DNA from: Chitinophagaceae bacterium UBA3961
GTDB lineage: Bacteria; Bacteroidota; Bacteroidia; Chitinophagales; Chitinophagaceae
Direction: 5' to 3'
Assembly: GCA_002385265.1 (NCBI GenBank)
Contig: DGDD01000155.1
Span: forward strand, 1 to 54,061
DNA: 54,061 nucleotides
Shown here: positions 53,505 through 54,061 of the stretch, one piece after another
Layout: every line of letters begins with the position of its first letter
Position numbering within the stretch: position 1 is the stretch's first letter
Translations under genes and position numbers: made by a program
The notes under the pieces: model-generated
The model's input: only the letters and a program-made list of their open reading frames with translations
Databases searched by the model: none
What the model was told of the DNA's origin: nothing

Positions 53505-54061
53505 TTATTTGTCAATTTTGAGCCAATGATGCGGCCCTTTCATCATGTGTTCCTTACTTTGCTCAATTGCATCCATTACTTGATCTAAAATTTGATCCGT
53601 TGGAGCATCGTAGTCTATCTCAAGAGGTGCTTTGAAAGTAACAGAAAGCACCACTCCTTTCTTTTTGAACTTCAAACCCTTCTTATTGAAAGCTCTCCAA
53701 AATCCACTAATAACAACCGGCACTACTATCGGTCTGTTTTCCTTGATGATAAAAGCCGTTCCCTTTCTTCCGGGGGCAAAGGGTTTGGTTGTTCCTTGAG
53801 GAAACGTGATCACCCAATTATCAGACAAGGCTCTTTGAATTTTACGAGTGTCTGAAGGATCAAGCGTTCTTCTAACTTCTTGTCCCTCGGCTCTCCAAGT
53901 TCTTTTAACAGTGAGCGCACCTGCCAAAGTAAACAATCGACTGATCCAACTTCCTTTCATTGTTTCTTCCGCAGCTACATAATATACTTTTGTGAAGGGA
54001 TTCAATAAGTAATAAGGGATGCCCAATCTGTTCTCTTTACCCCACTTAACGGCACAGAATC
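53505..54061 (-). CDS. 1-acyl-sn-glycerol-3-phosphate acyltransferase family protein, cut by the window edge
   Basis: The C-terminal ~185 residues of a PlsC-like lysophospholipid acyltransferase; the frame continues past 54061 and the N-terminal HX4D motif is outside the window. Visible: the substrate-binding block FPQGTTKPFAPGRKGTAF (the FPEGTR-type motif with Gln and Thr variants) and the following VVPVVISGF strand. Some members act on ornithine lipids or other acyl acceptors rather than glycerophosphate, which the variant motif leaves open. The frame before the TTG at 54026 (KWGKENRLGIPYY) is clearly coding, so that TTG is not the start. Confidence 0.85.
   Translation of the reverse strand, partial: FCAVKWGKENRLGIPYYLLNPFTKVYYVAAEETMKGSWISRLFTLAGALTVKRTWRAEGQEVRRTLDPSDTRKIQRALSDNWVITFPQGTTKPFAPGRKGTAFIIKENRPIVVPVVISGFWRAFNKKGLKFKKKGVVLSVTFKAPLEIDYDAPTDQILDQVMDAIEQSKEHMMKGPHHWLKIDK

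Overview
The window reads as chromosomal DNA of a member of the Bacteroidota, most likely the Chitinophagales/Chitinophagaceae. The evidence is the gene content (an Oar-type TonB-dependent receptor, a CBM9/DUF5916 outer-membrane protein, head-GIN/DUF2807 and DUF4397 lipoproteins, a TPR-type NarL-class histidine kinase, the ligase-associated helicase/PdeM pair) and repeated TAnnTTTG-type -7 boxes, the housekeeping promoter signature of this phylum. No rRNA, tRNA, CRISPR array, transposase or phage gene was found. Family assignments are by eye from motifs; no database search was possible.

Layout. 1-2.8 kb: three plus-strand MORN-repeat genes, two of them tandem paralogues ending in a TonB C-terminal-like domain; the first looks 5'-truncated. 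2.8-10.6 kb: minus-strand alpha-2-macroglobulin lipoprotein and penicillin-binding protein 1C. 10.6-11.7 kb: a repeat-rich gap and a DUF2807 lipoprotein. 11.7-14.6 kb: guaA, a periplasmic-binding-protein-like gene and a DUF2256 zinc-ribbon miniprotein. 14.7-18.8 kb: Lhr-type helicase, PdeM nuclease and a histone-deacetylase-family hydrolase. 18.9-21.5 kb: minus-strand response regulator and TPR histidine kinase, divergent from a tightly packed plus-strand trio of exported proteins of unknown function (21.7-26.1 kb). Their shared intergenic region holds palindromes, and the trio has a nested hairpin just before its first start codon.

26.1-32.8 kb: CBM9/DUF5916 protein, an XRE-S24 (LexA/CI-like) repressor, a 280-bp polypyrimidine repeat tract, an ATP-grasp-like orphan, a DUF4397 lipoprotein and an SPFH protein. 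32.9-37.1 kb: peptidase T, an FKBP isomerase, NamZ and fmt. 37.1-43 kb: Oar-like receptor, LysM-DPBB protein, RsmF-like methyltransferase. 43-49.5 kb: three-subunit transhydrogenase, an O-methyltransferase-like protein, folA-thyA and proline dehydrogenase. 49.6-54.1 kb: small secreted orphans, a dipeptide epimerase, an acyl-CoA thioesterase, a CarboxypepD-reg-like protein and a partial acyltransferase.

Themes. Several genes bear on the cell wall (PBP1C with its macroglobulin, NamZ, LysM-DPBB, Ala-Glu-type epimerase). A second theme is nucleotide, one-carbon and redox metabolism (guaA, fmt, folA, thyA, pnt). The best candidates for something undescribed are the exported trio with its divergent two-component pair, the MORN/TonB_C family, the ATP-grasp-like orphan, and the polypyrimidine repeat.
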